The position numbers and the translations under genes were made by a program. From positions 10,665,778 to 10,729,777 of the forward strand of contig NC_053126.1 of the NCBI RefSeq assembly GCF_010015445.1: a stretch of DNA of 64,000 nt, written 5' to 3'. The notes below the pieces were generated by a model, which worked only from the letters and a program-made list of their open reading frames with translations, ran no database searches and was not told the DNA's origin. Below, piece by piece: positions 48,557 through 60,560 of this stretch. Origin of the DNA: Perca fluviatilis (Eukaryota; Chordata; Actinopteri; Perciformes; Percidae). Every line of letters begins with the position of its first letter. Positions within the stretch are counted from its first letter, which is position 1.

Positions 48557-51208
48557 CTATGTAGCTCTGTTTCTCTGTGTTAAAACATGAACAAATCCCA
48601 ACTTTTATGTTGCTGGATATCAACAATGCACAGACGTTTCTGGGCACAGTGTTTTCCCAAAACCCTGTTGGCTTTTCACCTTCAGTGTTCCTGTACACCA
48701 ATATATTTCCTTTTAGCTATTTAATGCATAAAGTTACTCACAAGAAGAAAGGTGCAGGCTTATTTTGGATCCGTGTTGAGTTTCTTAAGCACCAATAGGC
48801 AGGTAGAATTACAGCTATTACGAACTGAATTAAGAGTGCGACCTGGCCATGGCATTTACTGATGCGGGAGCCAGCCGCCCCCTCATGTTTACCTAGTCAA
48901 CACAGCACATAACTGCAGACTATTTGCAGGAAAGAAAATAAGTAAACAGGGTTGCAGAAGCAAATCATTTTTTATTATGATTAATCAACTGTGATGTATG
49001 TGATTGCATTTGTCTTTGACACTTGCATGTTGCTTAACATGTGTGTTTATTGCTGCTAAAATTATCCAAACATTCCCACTCATTTCCCCGTCATCCCTCA
49101 GAACTGCTACCTGTGAAGAGTAAAAGATGTCCTTATAGAGTAACTGTGATAAAGAGAAAAAGAGAGAGCGTTACTCAGTAAAAGGTTTTCTCATTATCAT
49201 TCGGAATTCCACAAGTTCACTTTCATGGCATGAATATTTGCTTTTTCGAGAGCCAAGTCAGGGGGAAAAAAAGGAAATGAGAAGAGTATGAGGCGAGAAA
49301 AGGGAAACAGTAAGTGAGGGAATAACAGGAAGATGAGATTTTGACGCGTTTTAAAAAAAGAAAAACAAGGAAGATAAATTAAGAGCAAGAGATCTGTTGA
49401 GGTAAATGGCAATGGAAATCTGAAAGGATGCTGAAGATTCGGGGAAAGGAGAAGAAAATATAGAAGACAAGAGAAGATAGAGAAGATGCAGCTGTCAGAG
49501 AGAAAGCCACCACTCTCTCTGCTGTTGATTATTTCTCAAGCACCCTGGCACACTGCTAATCCGAGGACGGATGTAGCTTAGTTCGTCGTTTATAGCTCTA
49601 CTGGCACCTCCCAGTGCATGTAGTGACCCGCCACAGTCACAGATCAAACTATCGGCCAACAACCAGCAATCCTATCCTTACAAATTGACCACTTAAGTTC
49701 TTATCATATGAGCAATAATATTTCAGTGTTCTTCCGCAATCTTCTGCAGCAGTAGGGAGCAGCAATTTTTGTTCTGTGTATTTTATTTTGCAGGATGCCT
49801 TAGTTGAATATGAATTATAGAAAGTGAAAGGGTTAGAGACAGAGCAGAGCAAAGCTAGCAGGATATCTACCTGTCTCCACAGTTTCTTTTCTTTGCTCTT
49901 CTACTCACTGTCATTTCAATTCTGGTCATTTCTCATATCCATGCACAGCCTCACAAGAAGAAACAGGCAGAGTTTGGCCCAAAGGTGCCTCTGGTTTAAA
50001 CTTTTACAACATTTGATTTTTCACAAAATTTGCTGCACATAAATTGATGAAGCTCCAGGCGCCCAATGTTGTGGGGTTGGGTTGTTATGCTGCAAAAGTC
50101 ATGTGCACTTCTGATTTCAAAGAATATCTGCAGGGTTCATTAGAATGGTGCTCATTTCGGTTGCTCTGTGATCTACACACCTGCACCCTTCATTAATTTT
50201 AACCGCGCCTTTACGTATCAGAAATATTGACAGGGAGAGTCAATAACGAATGACAAATGACAGTGACTGGGTAGAAGGGTTGAGATGCAACGCCCTCATA
50301 TCAGGTGCAGAATGACAGGATTCAATTAGAACTAAGATGTTTCTTAATTTAGGAGGCGATCATTGAAGGTCAGATACTGGTAGGATTTCTTTGATCCCGA
50401 AGGAACTAAGTGCTGCTGTGTAATGATTTTCTTACTGCAGGTATTGATATGCAGTACTATCAAGAGGGATACTGTTCTGTTTGAAGGCCATCAATGATCA
50501 TATTTTTTTCAGATTTTAGCTTGACCTGCTGCAAGAGGCCTTCAAATTAACATGATTCTTTTCAACTTTGGCAAAAATAAAAGAGGACATGGTGTTCACT
50601 GTGAAGGATTGGGAAGCAAGGTTCAAATCTCAGCAATTAGCTTCTCATATGACAGGAATGTAAACAACTGGGCAGAAATCTAAATGAATGGGGTATCCTT
50701 TGGGAAATAGTCAGCAGTAATGTAAAATGATTTGTAGTAAATGGGCTAAAATGTGCAACAACACAGACATGGCTTCCTTTAAGTGAGAGAAATGCTAGTC
50801 TGCAAATTCTGAAAAACAAGCTGTGAAAGACAATATGACCTAACTGAGCACAACCAGCATAGCTGAACACTGCACATAAATTATTTATATCCAGGTCTGC
50901 TGTGTGTTTCTGTAAGCAAAGGCATCAGAAACAATTACAGCAGTGCAAAGTTGTTGATACTAATCCAGCTTGCAGCTAGCTGGTTCCCATGGCCTGGGGT
51001 GATTAGCCTTGCTATTCATATACCAGCCAAAGCTACCCTCTCAAGCTCCCTGTCTCCTCAGCCACTTCACGAGGATGTGACTGGTCAAATACTCTGGACA
51101 GGAAATCTACCTCAGCTAAGCAGCTGATAAGCACAGTTCTGTCAGACGAGTGTTTGTGTGCGAGTGTGTGTCCCTACGCACGCGCACAAATCATGTGCAA
51201 CCTAACCA
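48190..51208. other. non-coding stretch, nothing recognised
   Basis: AT-rich with an (AT)n run at 48518-48555. A 17-bp segment at 48223-48239 lies between a good acceptor and a GTAAGA donor, but alone it is too weak to call a microexon. Confidence 0.45.
48518..48555. repeat. (AT)n microsatellite
   Basis: About 38 bp of AT dinucleotides. Confidence 0.9.
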
Positions 51209-51782
51209 AACTAACCCATACCTGCCAACACTCCTGTTTTTCTCGGGTTTCTCCCGTTTTTTTAGCCCTATCTCCCGGACCCCTATTAGCTGTTATTTCT
51301 CCCAGGAAACTCCCGTAATTTGCATGGCCCAAACTCCTTTATAAATAATCGTTGGACCAATATGTTTGTCTAATGCTGACCAGTTGCCAGATCTTGTATG
51401 AAACGCATCCTATTCACACAATCCACACACCATATACAATTTTCAACCCGTTTGTCACCTCAACCTGGCGCAGTTGATCTCTGCGAAAGCTTCGCGGAAA
51501 GTTCAGACCCGAAAGCGAGATATAGCTGTAAATTTCAACAGTGTTGGGCACAACAATTTCCATGCAACTTACCTAGTCATATCGACAATCTCCACGCTTT
51601 ATGTAAGGTGTGTTGCGTTGATTTTAATGTAGCGCACGGCAGGAAAAATGACATTACCCAGCACATCAAACACAGCGGGTCTTACGGTACACTTAACAAT
51701 ACCCTCCCCATCCCCCCCCCCCCCCCCCGGTCACAAATATCACAGATTTTGAAAACCAAATGTTGGCAGGTATGAACTAACC
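51209..51782 (+). mobile_element. hAT-type non-autonomous transposon with 8-bp target duplication and zinc-finger fragment
   Basis: The element (51217-51774, 558 bp) starts CATACCTGCCAACA, and its right end in reverse complement starts CATACCTGCCAACATTTGG. Both sides are flanked by the identical octamer AACTAACC (51209-51216 and 51775-51782), the hAT signature. The plus strand carries an open frame (51398-51775) with CKVCCVDFNVAHGRKNDIT followed by QHIKH. This resembles the N-terminal BED-like zinc finger of hAT transposases (Cys69, Cys72, His89, His92 of the frame). The catalytic domain is absent, so it is an internal-deletion derivative. A poly(C) run at about 51712-51728 lies near the right end. 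Confidence 0.8.
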
Positions 51783-54136
51783 TAACCAAAATCACGAGTC
51801 AGTGGCCACAGCGTGAGCAGATAAAGTTAACTTTCAGCAGCATTACACTTTGACTTCCCTGCACCTTCACAACGAGTGAGGTGGTTCTCTCCATCTCTTC
51901 CACAAACACTTCCACCCACAGATCTGGTATTCAGATATCTGAACCTGCCTCTCTCTTCTTCTTGATACTTTACAGCAGCAACATCTGAGTCTGAGCAGTT
52001 GAAAACAATCTTTTACCATGGGAATTAATTAAGAGAGTCTAAAACTAGACTATTGAGTCCTTTGAAACATACACTGTAGAATGACAAAAACTACCAATGG
52101 AAGAGAACTGGGGTGTGGAAGTATGTGAGTATGCACACAGATCCAAAGTAAGACAGAAAAAGACTATAATAGAATTTCCTCAAGTGATGAACAAAACCTA
52201 TTTTTTTTTATCAAAGGTTTTTAACATTATTAAGCTCATTAAGCTGTTTTTTTTTCTAAGTTCCTATTATCATGGCAATTCAGATTTATCTTGTGACCCT
52301 TAGAAGGGGCCAAACTGCCTAACTGACTGGACTGTACTGTAAGCTACAAAAATAAAATGCTACTTTCACATTGTTGCATCAGTATAAAGAATCTAATAAT
52401 GCATAGAGTCATATATTATTTTTTTACTATACATAGCATTCCTACATAGCTGTATTGGTACTTTGACTTACAGTACATAAAGGATCTGAGTACTTCTTTA
52501 ATTGCTGCTGGGAACATTGATTACAGTATGAGGCTTTAGAAATTTTGTTTCTTAGCTGGCTTCACAGGAAAGCTTTGCACCATAACCAACACGTTTGCAC
52601 AACCACACAGTGATAAGGCTCACAGCGGTGGTAGAAACAAGCATAGTGACATTACGAACCTGCGGTGATTGCCTAGAAACAAATCCAAGCACACACAAAC
52701 ACCACTATTACAAACACACACACACACACAGGTTAAAACACAGCGTTGGCATATGTAAAGGTCACGCCTCATCGATTGATTGATAATGTAATATTAGCTT
52801 AAAATTCATCACGTTGGTTCTCAATCAAGGTGGCATTCATTAAGACAGAGCAGGATATGAAGCACTGTATTGCACGAAACCAACTTGGAGCCATTCCTGT
52901 GAAGTACAAGAGAAAGAAATGCTGTTGGAAAACTAAAATCTCTGTTTGAGCTGAGGAGCAGTCACATTCGAAGTTCAGCCGCCCACCAAAAAAGGTTAGA
53001 AATGTCTGAATTGTGCCTTCCGTGTTGGCGGTGTCCCCTACATCTTAGTGCACAAGTTTCACAGACACTGACATTTTCACACCCAACCAGCTCTCCTTCA
53101 CTAAAAGGGCATTGTGCAACACGCAGGCAGGACACAGAAGAAATTGGCAAACACTCAAACTCCTAAAAAGAGAAAGTAGGGACAAAACGCTGCCATGTCC
53201 CTACCGCAAAACAGTAATGTAAAAGGAGGCCAGTGAAGGCCGTCATATTTATTGGAAATACTTAAGGTTTGCAATGTGGTTCTAAAAATGAGATTTGATC
53301 AGACTGAATAAATGTTAGAAACATCATAATCTGTAATAACCTCTAATTTTCTGGCCGTGACTCAGGGCATTTGGCATGATTTTGCACACAAACACTAAAA
53401 TGTTTCTAGGCTGCGCAGAAATATAACCAACACATGCATCAGTCTATCAAATTTTGAATATGATGCAATTTAAGTCTATCTTCACCAATGATTAGGTTTT
53501 ACACACATGAAACTGAATCTGACTATTCTCAACTCCAAACACTCTAACACCAAATCTGACACCATATTGTACTGATTTCCAATCTGTTCCTCGCAATCCT
53601 ATTACAGTATGTGCACTCTCAACCCTTGTAAATACCAAGGTACTATGAAACATAAAAGAAAAGCGATGCCGGCACGCTCTGTAAAGCTATTCTCCCCTTC
53701 AGCCAAGATGTACCAGTTCTTCACCCCAACCTGTCATGACAGAGACTTATGTTCTTGCGTGGCATCCCAGAGGTCAGGCAACCATGTTCCAACACAGCAT
53801 TCCAACCTTGGCAGATACATTACTAAATGTAATTCCCCTCTGCCTTGCTGTATGTCTTTCAGTTGTGCAGTTGTGTGTGTAGCGTCCAGTAAAAGCGAAG
53901 AAGCCGTTGCTACTTCTGCTGTATTTCATGTGTCAGAGAGAGAAAGAGGTAGAGGCAGAGATTCATTTAGTTTGACATGTATGAAATACAGGTTCAGGTC
54001 CCTGAGGGGAAGGTTTATAAATTGGAGTTTCAGAGATTGTATCTCGAAATTGCAACTTCAAAGATGTGCTTGGTCTTGCAATAGCTGTGTGTAAAAGATT
54101 TAAAAAAATACCTGGAGTTGTTTTTGTGGAAACTGA
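51783..54136. other. non-coding stretch, nothing recognised
   Basis: AT-rich sequence. A 161-codon plus-strand frame at 53609-54094 lacks domains, splice signals or compositional support and is treated as chance. Confidence 0.45.
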
Positions 54137-55020
54137 GGATCAGATGTACATACATTTGCGAATATAGCGTTATCAGCGCCATGGCCGACCCACAGAAAGC
54201 TCACGCTGTGATACTTACAGCTTACATCGTATTTACCAAACCTGCAGTTCATCGGGTAATCATCACCTTTCTCTGCCCACTATACCGTAAATTGCGCTGT
54301 AGCAAAGCGTTAAGTACTGGTGCTATGATATGGCTGAGTGCAGGCTGCAATATTCCCACTGCTGATGCTATGATTGCTTGAAATGATCCTGATATCCAAT
54401 ATTTGTATTTGTAATGTAGCGAGGAGTTTAACAACTGCTGGAATGGAATGTGAATGCTGAGACTGAGATTCAATGTCATCTTTGATTTCTTCCAGTAACT
54501 GTAATATTGCATGGCTGCTTAATCTGTAACGCTTAATAATTTTGTGTTCACTCAACTGAAAAAGTGTGATCCTTGTGGCAAAAATCCTTTCAGTTCGTCT
54601 CCTTGGCCTATGTCGTCGTCTTGCTCGGATTACTGCTGCCATTTCACCAGGAGGCATATGCGAGGAAACCCGCTTGCGGCTGGTTTACATCTGCTTTTAA
54701 GAGGCGGAGAATTTTCACTGCAAAATAGAGGCACGCTGTCACGGGCGGTTTTTGTACATACCGTGGAACACATAATTAGGCGCACTTTACGCTTCCCCTC
54801 CCATCTCTATATGGGAAACTCCCACTTTCCCCTTGACCCTCCCGTGAATGCATATGCATGATACAGAAAAGCGCAATTTGACATTTTCAGTTCCAGCGGC
54901 AGGCAGTCTGCGTTTTTACCTCAGTGCGTCCAGTTTGTACATACCTCGCCATGCTTTTACGCGCACGTTGCGAAACAAATACGCCTGAAGTGGGCGCAAA
55001 AGTGTTAATACATCTGGCCC
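54137..55020 (-). mobile_element. PIF/Harbinger element, decayed and internally deleted
   Basis: Read on the minus strand, frame pieces at 54657-54310 and 54512-54249 give LSEHKIIKRYRLSSHAILQL, then KLLATL, then after a frameshift SGSFQAIIASAVG and PALSHIIAPVLNALL. This is the N-terminal helix-turn-helix part of HARBI1-like transposases. The DDE catalytic part is missing. Ends are inverted: GGATCAGATGTA on the left and, in reverse complement, GGGCCAGATGTATTAACACT on the right. The 3-bp flanks are TGA (left) and TAA (right), fitting the usual TWA target after one mutation. Inactive. Confidence 0.75.
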
Positions 55021-55892
55021 TAAATGTCAAAGAACTTCAACAACAGATGTGGGAAAAGATTTCGCTCTTCCATGTAATTGAGGTATGAAGACGAGAAGGA
55101 ACAGGGAGAGAAGGCTGGGTGAGAGAGATAAAAGATAGAGAGAGGGGAAAAGTAGAGAGTTAGACTGAAATCAGCTACAGATAGGAGAGAATGACAAACA
55201 AGATAGGCAGGAGGTGCAGGAGTACACTGTAAGTGAATACTTCAGGCCATGAGCTGACAGGCGCCAGAAACATGTCACAAGATGATTTGTTACACAAGAA
55301 GAGGCAATATCACTAACCATGACCTATTTTTCATAACTAAAGATAATAATCTCAAGATGTAGTAAAAGCTTAAAAGATAAGTTGACATCATCAGTTAAGT
55401 GTTTCCTCCATCCACTGTGTAAAATGTTAATTATATTTACTATTTTTGATGTTTTCAGGGAGGAAATTCTTGTGGCATAGCAACACTTGTAGAAGGCCTT
55501 GAGCTGGACATGAAGCAAATAACAACATATCCAGCACGATCATCTGCTGGGATCTCAGCCTGCTACAATTTTATCTTGCTCACAAGGTGTACCCTAAATG
55601 GGTGCATGCAAGCATGTGTTTGCGTGCATGTTCCCATAAATGTCAATGCAGCTGTGATTTATTACCCATTCATGCGCGGATATTAAAAGAAGGTGCCCAC
55701 CCTTGGAGTGTTTTAAATATATGAAAAAAGTTGCAAATGGAGAAAAATGCAAATTAAAGCTTATGTATAAGCATGTGTGTGCATAATATTCATTTCCAGT
55801 TTGCTAACTGGTTGATAAAACTGGCCATATCAAGGGTCACCTTTCACCCACATACTTTACATGTATGTTCAAGTTTCACCCACCTCAACTCT
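55021..55892. other. non-coding stretch, nothing recognised
   Basis: AT-rich sequence without supported features. Confidence 0.5.
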
Positions 55893-56429
55893 GGCTGTGT
55901 CTCAAACCGCACACTTCTGTCAGTATACTGCTAATGTGCACTGACCACTTCCTGCCGTAGAGCCCACTATGGATGGTTAGTGTTGTTCCAAACGGAACAC
56001 TTATGTTAAAACACTTAAACTGACCTTTGTTGATCTGAAATGAAGACAGATTCAGCAACTGCATGGCCTATTTCTCGCTTAAAATGTTTTCAGAAACACG
56101 TTTCGGTGAACTATTTTTGTAAAATTCGAGATCGTATTCTGAACGAGCCGCCATTATGCTCTGTTGTGAAATCCGGGAGAAGCCAGACCCATGTGACGCG
56201 TTCATCCAATCAGCTGCCGGTCGACGTCCCTGGTCCCTCCCCTTTCCGCTGCGTAGTCAAGATGGCGCCCGTTTAGTGCGCGTAGTGTCCATCGTTCCAC
56301 ACTGAACTTTTTGACCGTTTTTAGGGGGTCATCCGGGTACTTTCAGTGCACTGACTTTTTGCGTTATCTCCACTATATACTTAAAACTAAGTGCTTGAAG
56401 TGTGCAAGTAGGCGGTTTGAGACACAGCC
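55893..56429. mobile_element. MITE with GGCTGTGTCTCAAACCGC inverted ends
   Basis: The 18-bp terminus GGCTGTGTCTCAAACCGC is repeated exactly in inverted orientation at the right end. The 537-bp interior is CpG-richer than its surroundings (56200-56290) and contains no transposase. A CT-rich microsatellite (about 56428-56463) follows directly. Confidence 0.8.
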
Positions 56430-56580
56430 TCTGTCTCTCTCTCTCTGTCTCTCTCTCTCTCTTTCACACACACACATACACACGCACACACTTGGATATA
56501 GCCTGACACTTTATGTTGGTAGTGCTGGATAGAGGTTGTCATGGGAACACATCTTTGACAGTTTCTCACCTCATTTGCAG

Positions 56581-56671
56581 CAGAAACACAGAAACTTACT
56601 CAGGAGGCAGAGGAAGTGCAGGTGTCACCATTGCTGAGTGGCGGGGCAACAGGAATCATCAGGAGGCATCG
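56581..56671 (+). CDS. candidate internal exon of an unidentified gene
   Basis: A 91-bp segment sits between a good acceptor (TTTCTCACCTCATTTGCAG) and a strong donor (GTGAGT). Two plus-strand frames are open. One gives ETQKLTQEAEEVQVSPLLSG and continues with GATGIIRRHR. The other gives ETYSGGRGSAGVTIAEWRG and ends at phase 0, which would join the candidate exon at 61563. I do not recognise the protein. The segment lies outside the recognised repeats. Chance open frames of this length are common, so support is weak. Confidence 0.22.
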
Positions 56672-56894
56672 GTGAGTGACAGTTGAATGCATCCAGATAC
56701 TGTGGCTGGGTGGTCTATTTGTATATACTGTATATTATGGACTGTTGACAAATGGTCATAGTCTGTGACCGCTTACAGAGTTTTAATTTACATGACTTTA
56801 ACTTAACAAAGAATGGAAACGTGTGGAAACAGCTTGTCTGGCTCTATCTAAAGGTAACAAAATATATTATTTCTATTATTTTCTCTGTTGGGAC

Positions 56895-57790
56895 AAGTTG
56901 CCAGGCAACCAGAGGTGACTCCAGGAAGTTACTGGTGCTGGCAAAGAGTCTGGCACATAGCCCCTTGTGAAACGACAAATTGTACAACTTAAAGGTAGAC
57001 TGTGTAGTGTTTTAAGTATTTTATTAGCTAAAATCAATGTCTTCATTCATAAACATGTCCTCATTGGTGTAAAATTACCTCTGCCAATGATCTGACTTAT
57101 CCTCGTAAGCGAAGAATTTCTTATCTGTATTTACATTGGACGGGCAAGTCCAAGGAGGCTTCCATGTCGTTCCGCCATTTTGAAAAACTATCATCGCTGA
57201 GAGGGACATAAAGCGCTAGCCTAGCTGTCTAGCTAATCCACAACACGTTTTCGTTCAGAGCCAGCTTAACTTGACTGAAACCAGCTGAAACGGAGAAGGA
57301 GATCAGCGAGAGGCGCTTGTCACTGCCCCGGCAAATTTGAAAGCCATAATGGAGGATCAAACTTATGCCGAGCCACAGGAGAAGGAATCCTCGTCGCCAA
57401 AAAAGCAAAAATTGGAAGACCTGTTGTCATAGCTTCTTGGTAAATAACGGCTACCGTAGTTGCAACACATATTTGAAAAAGCGAGGCGCTAGAGAGCACT
57501 ATTCGTTTGAATGCAAAATACAATTTCACCACTAGATGGGAGAAATTCCTACACAGTGTACCTTTAAACAAACAAGATATAACTCATTAGTGAGCTTTAG
57601 AGGTCCTGGTAGGCAGTTTTATTGCAGAGCCAGGCTAGCTGGTTCCCCCTGTTTCCAGTCTTTGTGCTAAGCTAAGCTAGCCAGCTGCCATGTCCAGCTA
57701 CATATTTACCATACAGACATAGGTGTGGTATCAGTCTTCTCATCTAACCCATAGTAAGAAAGCTCATAAGCATAACCCAAAATGTCAAAC
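56895..57790 (+). mobile_element. GCTAAGCTAAGCTA repeat copy split by a later insertion
   Basis: The left part (56895-56988) starts near AGTTGCCAGGCAACCAGAGG. The right part (57569-57790) contains TGGTAGGCAG, AGCCAGGCTAGCTGGTTCCC, GCTAAGCTAAGCTAGCC and TGTGGTATCAGTCTTCTCAT. The copy at 58.9 kb shows the same two parts next to each other, so the interval 56989-57568 is an insertion. Confidence 0.65.
56989..57568 (+). mobile_element. non-autonomous DNA element nested in a dispersed repeat
   Basis: The left end TTAAAGGTAGACTGTGTAG and the reverse complement of the right end TTAAAGGTACACTGTGTAG match at 18 of 19 positions. The 580-bp body is CpG-richer than the surroundings. It holds a 27-codon plus-strand frame (57349-57432) reading MEDQTYAEPQEKESSSPKKQ then KLEDLLS, lysine-rich like a nuclear localisation signal. 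No transposase. Confidence 0.7.
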
Positions 57791-58904
57791 TTACTTCAAG
57801 TTTGAAAAATAACTCAAAATGCTAATACTCTCACTCTAACTTTTCAGTTTTATTTGTTTGCTGGAAAACTCTTAATCTACTGTATCTCGGTTGTTTTAAC
57901 TTCAATAGTATGTACTATGATGTCTTATCTACATTTGTGTTCACGTCCAAGATCAATTTTGCTAAGTTGTGCTGCTAAGTGGGAATGACAAATGGTCCCA
58001 GCATCAAAGACGTGCTGCTCTTACAGGAAATTAATTGCAGACTCAGTCTCTCTGCTCCCATCTGTCAGGTTGTCCGTCTCCCTGTCAGAGATTTATGACT
58101 CTGTCTCACCACAAGACTGCCAGTGCACCCAAAGATGCTCAGTAATCACAACCAGAGTGCACAACAGCAAAACATTTGCTCATGCGTGTGTGTGGTGGTT
58201 GTGTACTGCATAGGCGTGCGTGGCTGAGCAATGTAAATATACATTTCCATCCACATCCAGGTATACATGCAAGAGGATAAGCACACCTTCATTTCCAATC
58301 TCATGTGTTATTTATGGAAACCAGAAGAAGGTATCATGCAGCTGCCTTTGACAAGTTATTCAGTCAGCAATGCTCTGTGCGAGGCACAGTTTCATCGAAA
58401 CACAGTATGTCTCTCTCTAACACTATAGAGGATACATTGTGGGTTTCTCTTTGCAATGTGTTTGCTCTCGCCTTGGTCCCCAGTATATAATACAAACTGC
58501 ATGATCAAGTTTTCTCGGCCGTCGCAGAGTTCATGACTAGCACAGAGCTGTAAAGTAGCTTCTCTGTGCCTACAGCCTTCAGGTAAAGATAATATATAGA
58601 AGGGTGGCAGATATAAATAAAGTAAAAATGGGAGATAGTATACGAGTATATCACTATATGTGATAGCAGTGAGTGGCTGAAGGTTAATAGAGATATACTG
58701 TATGTTTGGGTATGATACAATTTGCTTTACCCCAAAATAACTGCTAAATAAATCATGTGGTGACTTCTGACAGAATACCACATTATCATGTGTTAGCAAA
58801 TGTTTGATGGCCTGTACTTATCAGGGTGCAGCTCATCTCCTAAAGAAATCATCCATGCAGCTTCCAATGACCATGAACACCATGGCCCCACTTTAGGTCA
58901 ATTT

Positions 58905-59440
58905 TACAAAACAGGACCAGTTGCCAGGCAACCGGTTGAGATTCCAGGAGATTGTTGTTCCTGGCCTAGAAAAAGTCCTAGAAAATGTTCAGTAACATAA
59001 CCTTCCATAAAACAGCGAATTGTCATTTTTATACTTTGTTGTTTTGAACAGATAAAAAAAGAATATTGTGTGCTAGTAGGCAGATTTTGCAGCGCAGACA
59101 GGCTGTTTCCCCCCATTTCCATTCTTTATGCTAAGCTAAGTTAGCTGGCAGTACCTTTGTACTTACCATCAAATTTTATTTAATAGTTACAAATTTTTAT
59201 ATTAATACTCTGTAATTTCTGTTTTAATTTTAAAAGCCTAACCAAGGACAGGGGTTGCAAATTAGTCATGGCTATAAACCTGTATGCATGGCATCTACTT
59301 TGTGTTCTTTATAAAGCAATGTTCTATGCATTTGTCACTGTCAAATAAAAAATAAAATAAAATAAATAAATAAATAAAAACATGTGAGTGGTATCAATCT
59401 TCTCATCTAACTCTCTGTGGAACTTTTCCTTCAGTTCTGT
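58905..59440 (+). mobile_element. second split copy of the GCTAAGCTAAGCTA repeat
   Basis: It begins ACCAGTTGCCAGGCAACCGG, runs through CTAGTAGGCAGATTTTGCAG and ATGCTAAGCTAAGTTAGCTG to about 59160, and resumes at 59381 with GTGAGTGGTATCAATCTTCT. The gap is filled by a retroelement tail. Confidence 0.6.
59165..59380 (+). mobile_element. retroelement 3' tail inserted in a repeat copy
   Basis: It contains AACCAAGGACAGGGGTTGCA, then a region ending GTCACTGTCAAATAAAAAAT, and a terminal AATAA-repeat tail (59347-59380). The A-rich tail and lack of coding indicate a 5'-truncated non-LTR or SINE insertion. Confidence 0.5.
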
Positions 59441-60199
59441 CAGCTAACCAGTTGCATCGCCTGCTGTGTAGTGCTGTCACAAATCATTCTGAATGACACA
59501 AAAATGATTATGGTTCAATGTATTATCATATTATTCCATTGAGAAGAAAATGATTAAATTCATGCATGGGATTATTGTTTTTGCAAAGCCTCTTAAATGA
59601 ATGTTTGCTATGTTGTAAAGTGTTGACAAGTCCATGCTAAATAAAACATCCATCATCAGATAAAAGATCTGATAAAAGATACATTTTACAAAATCTATTG
59701 GGTAACACATTGTGTGCGCACAAAAAGACATCTAAGCTGCACAAGATGGCCCCTGGAAAGTAATTTCACAATCACAATACAATCACAACCGACTTTTTTA
59801 TATGAAAACAGATAGTAAAAAATATGTTAGGCACTGTTCTCCTCACAATTTACAAGCACTCAGTTACCTTGACTTACCTTGACATCATGGAAACTAACCT
59901 TGCAATATTAGTCCTGCTTATCTCTCTATGGTCTGGTCAAGCTGATGGCCTGTTCTCTCCTGCACACAACATGAACCCTTTTGGTTGAATAAACACCCAC
60001 TGGGCTGCAACAAGCAGGGGAGAGTTTTGTAAACCAGAATGTTGCCTGACTGACAACATGTCTCTCTATTATTGTTAGTATTACTAAAACTACAGTTTGC
60101 TCAGTGTCAATTCTTTCAGGAAGACTTCTAAACTTAATCACTTTTCTCTCTCTTCTCACTGATCAGCTGTTAGAGGCGTTCGCTGTAATTTTAACTAAT

Positions 60200-60560
60200 C
60201 AGAAGCGGCCGTGAATTTTATTTTCATCCCCGTTTTAAACCTGTCTCTCTCTGCTGTTCATTTGTCATTTGAGGCCAAGAGCACAACCCTCCTCCTCCCC
60301 TTGCTCCTCCGGTCTTCTTCAGGCACGTTGCCTGGGTCCTCCTCCGGCTGGCCACTGCCATCGGCTCCCAGGTTTGGTCTTCGGGCTCCTCACACCACCA
60401 TCAGTGTCTAGACTCCATTGGGGGATTATCTTTTGGACTTCTACCCCTATAAAAAATATAATTTCACAACGATGGAGTCTAATCTCCAAAGACTGTACAT
60501 TTCATAATGCATATATACAATAAATCTTTGCATATCTGCTACAAAGTCTCTCCTGATTGA
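60200..60560 (+). mobile_element. possible retroelement 3' end
   Basis: The segment ends CAATAAATCTTTGCATATCT after GACTGTACATTTCATAATGC. This resembles the tail of a fish retroelement. The upstream part (60270-60410) is GC-rich with open frames but no recognisable domain. Confidence 0.3.

Noticed and set aside
53609..54094. 161-codon plus-strand frame
   Set aside because: Cys/Ser/Arg-rich translation without motifs or exon signals; probably chance.
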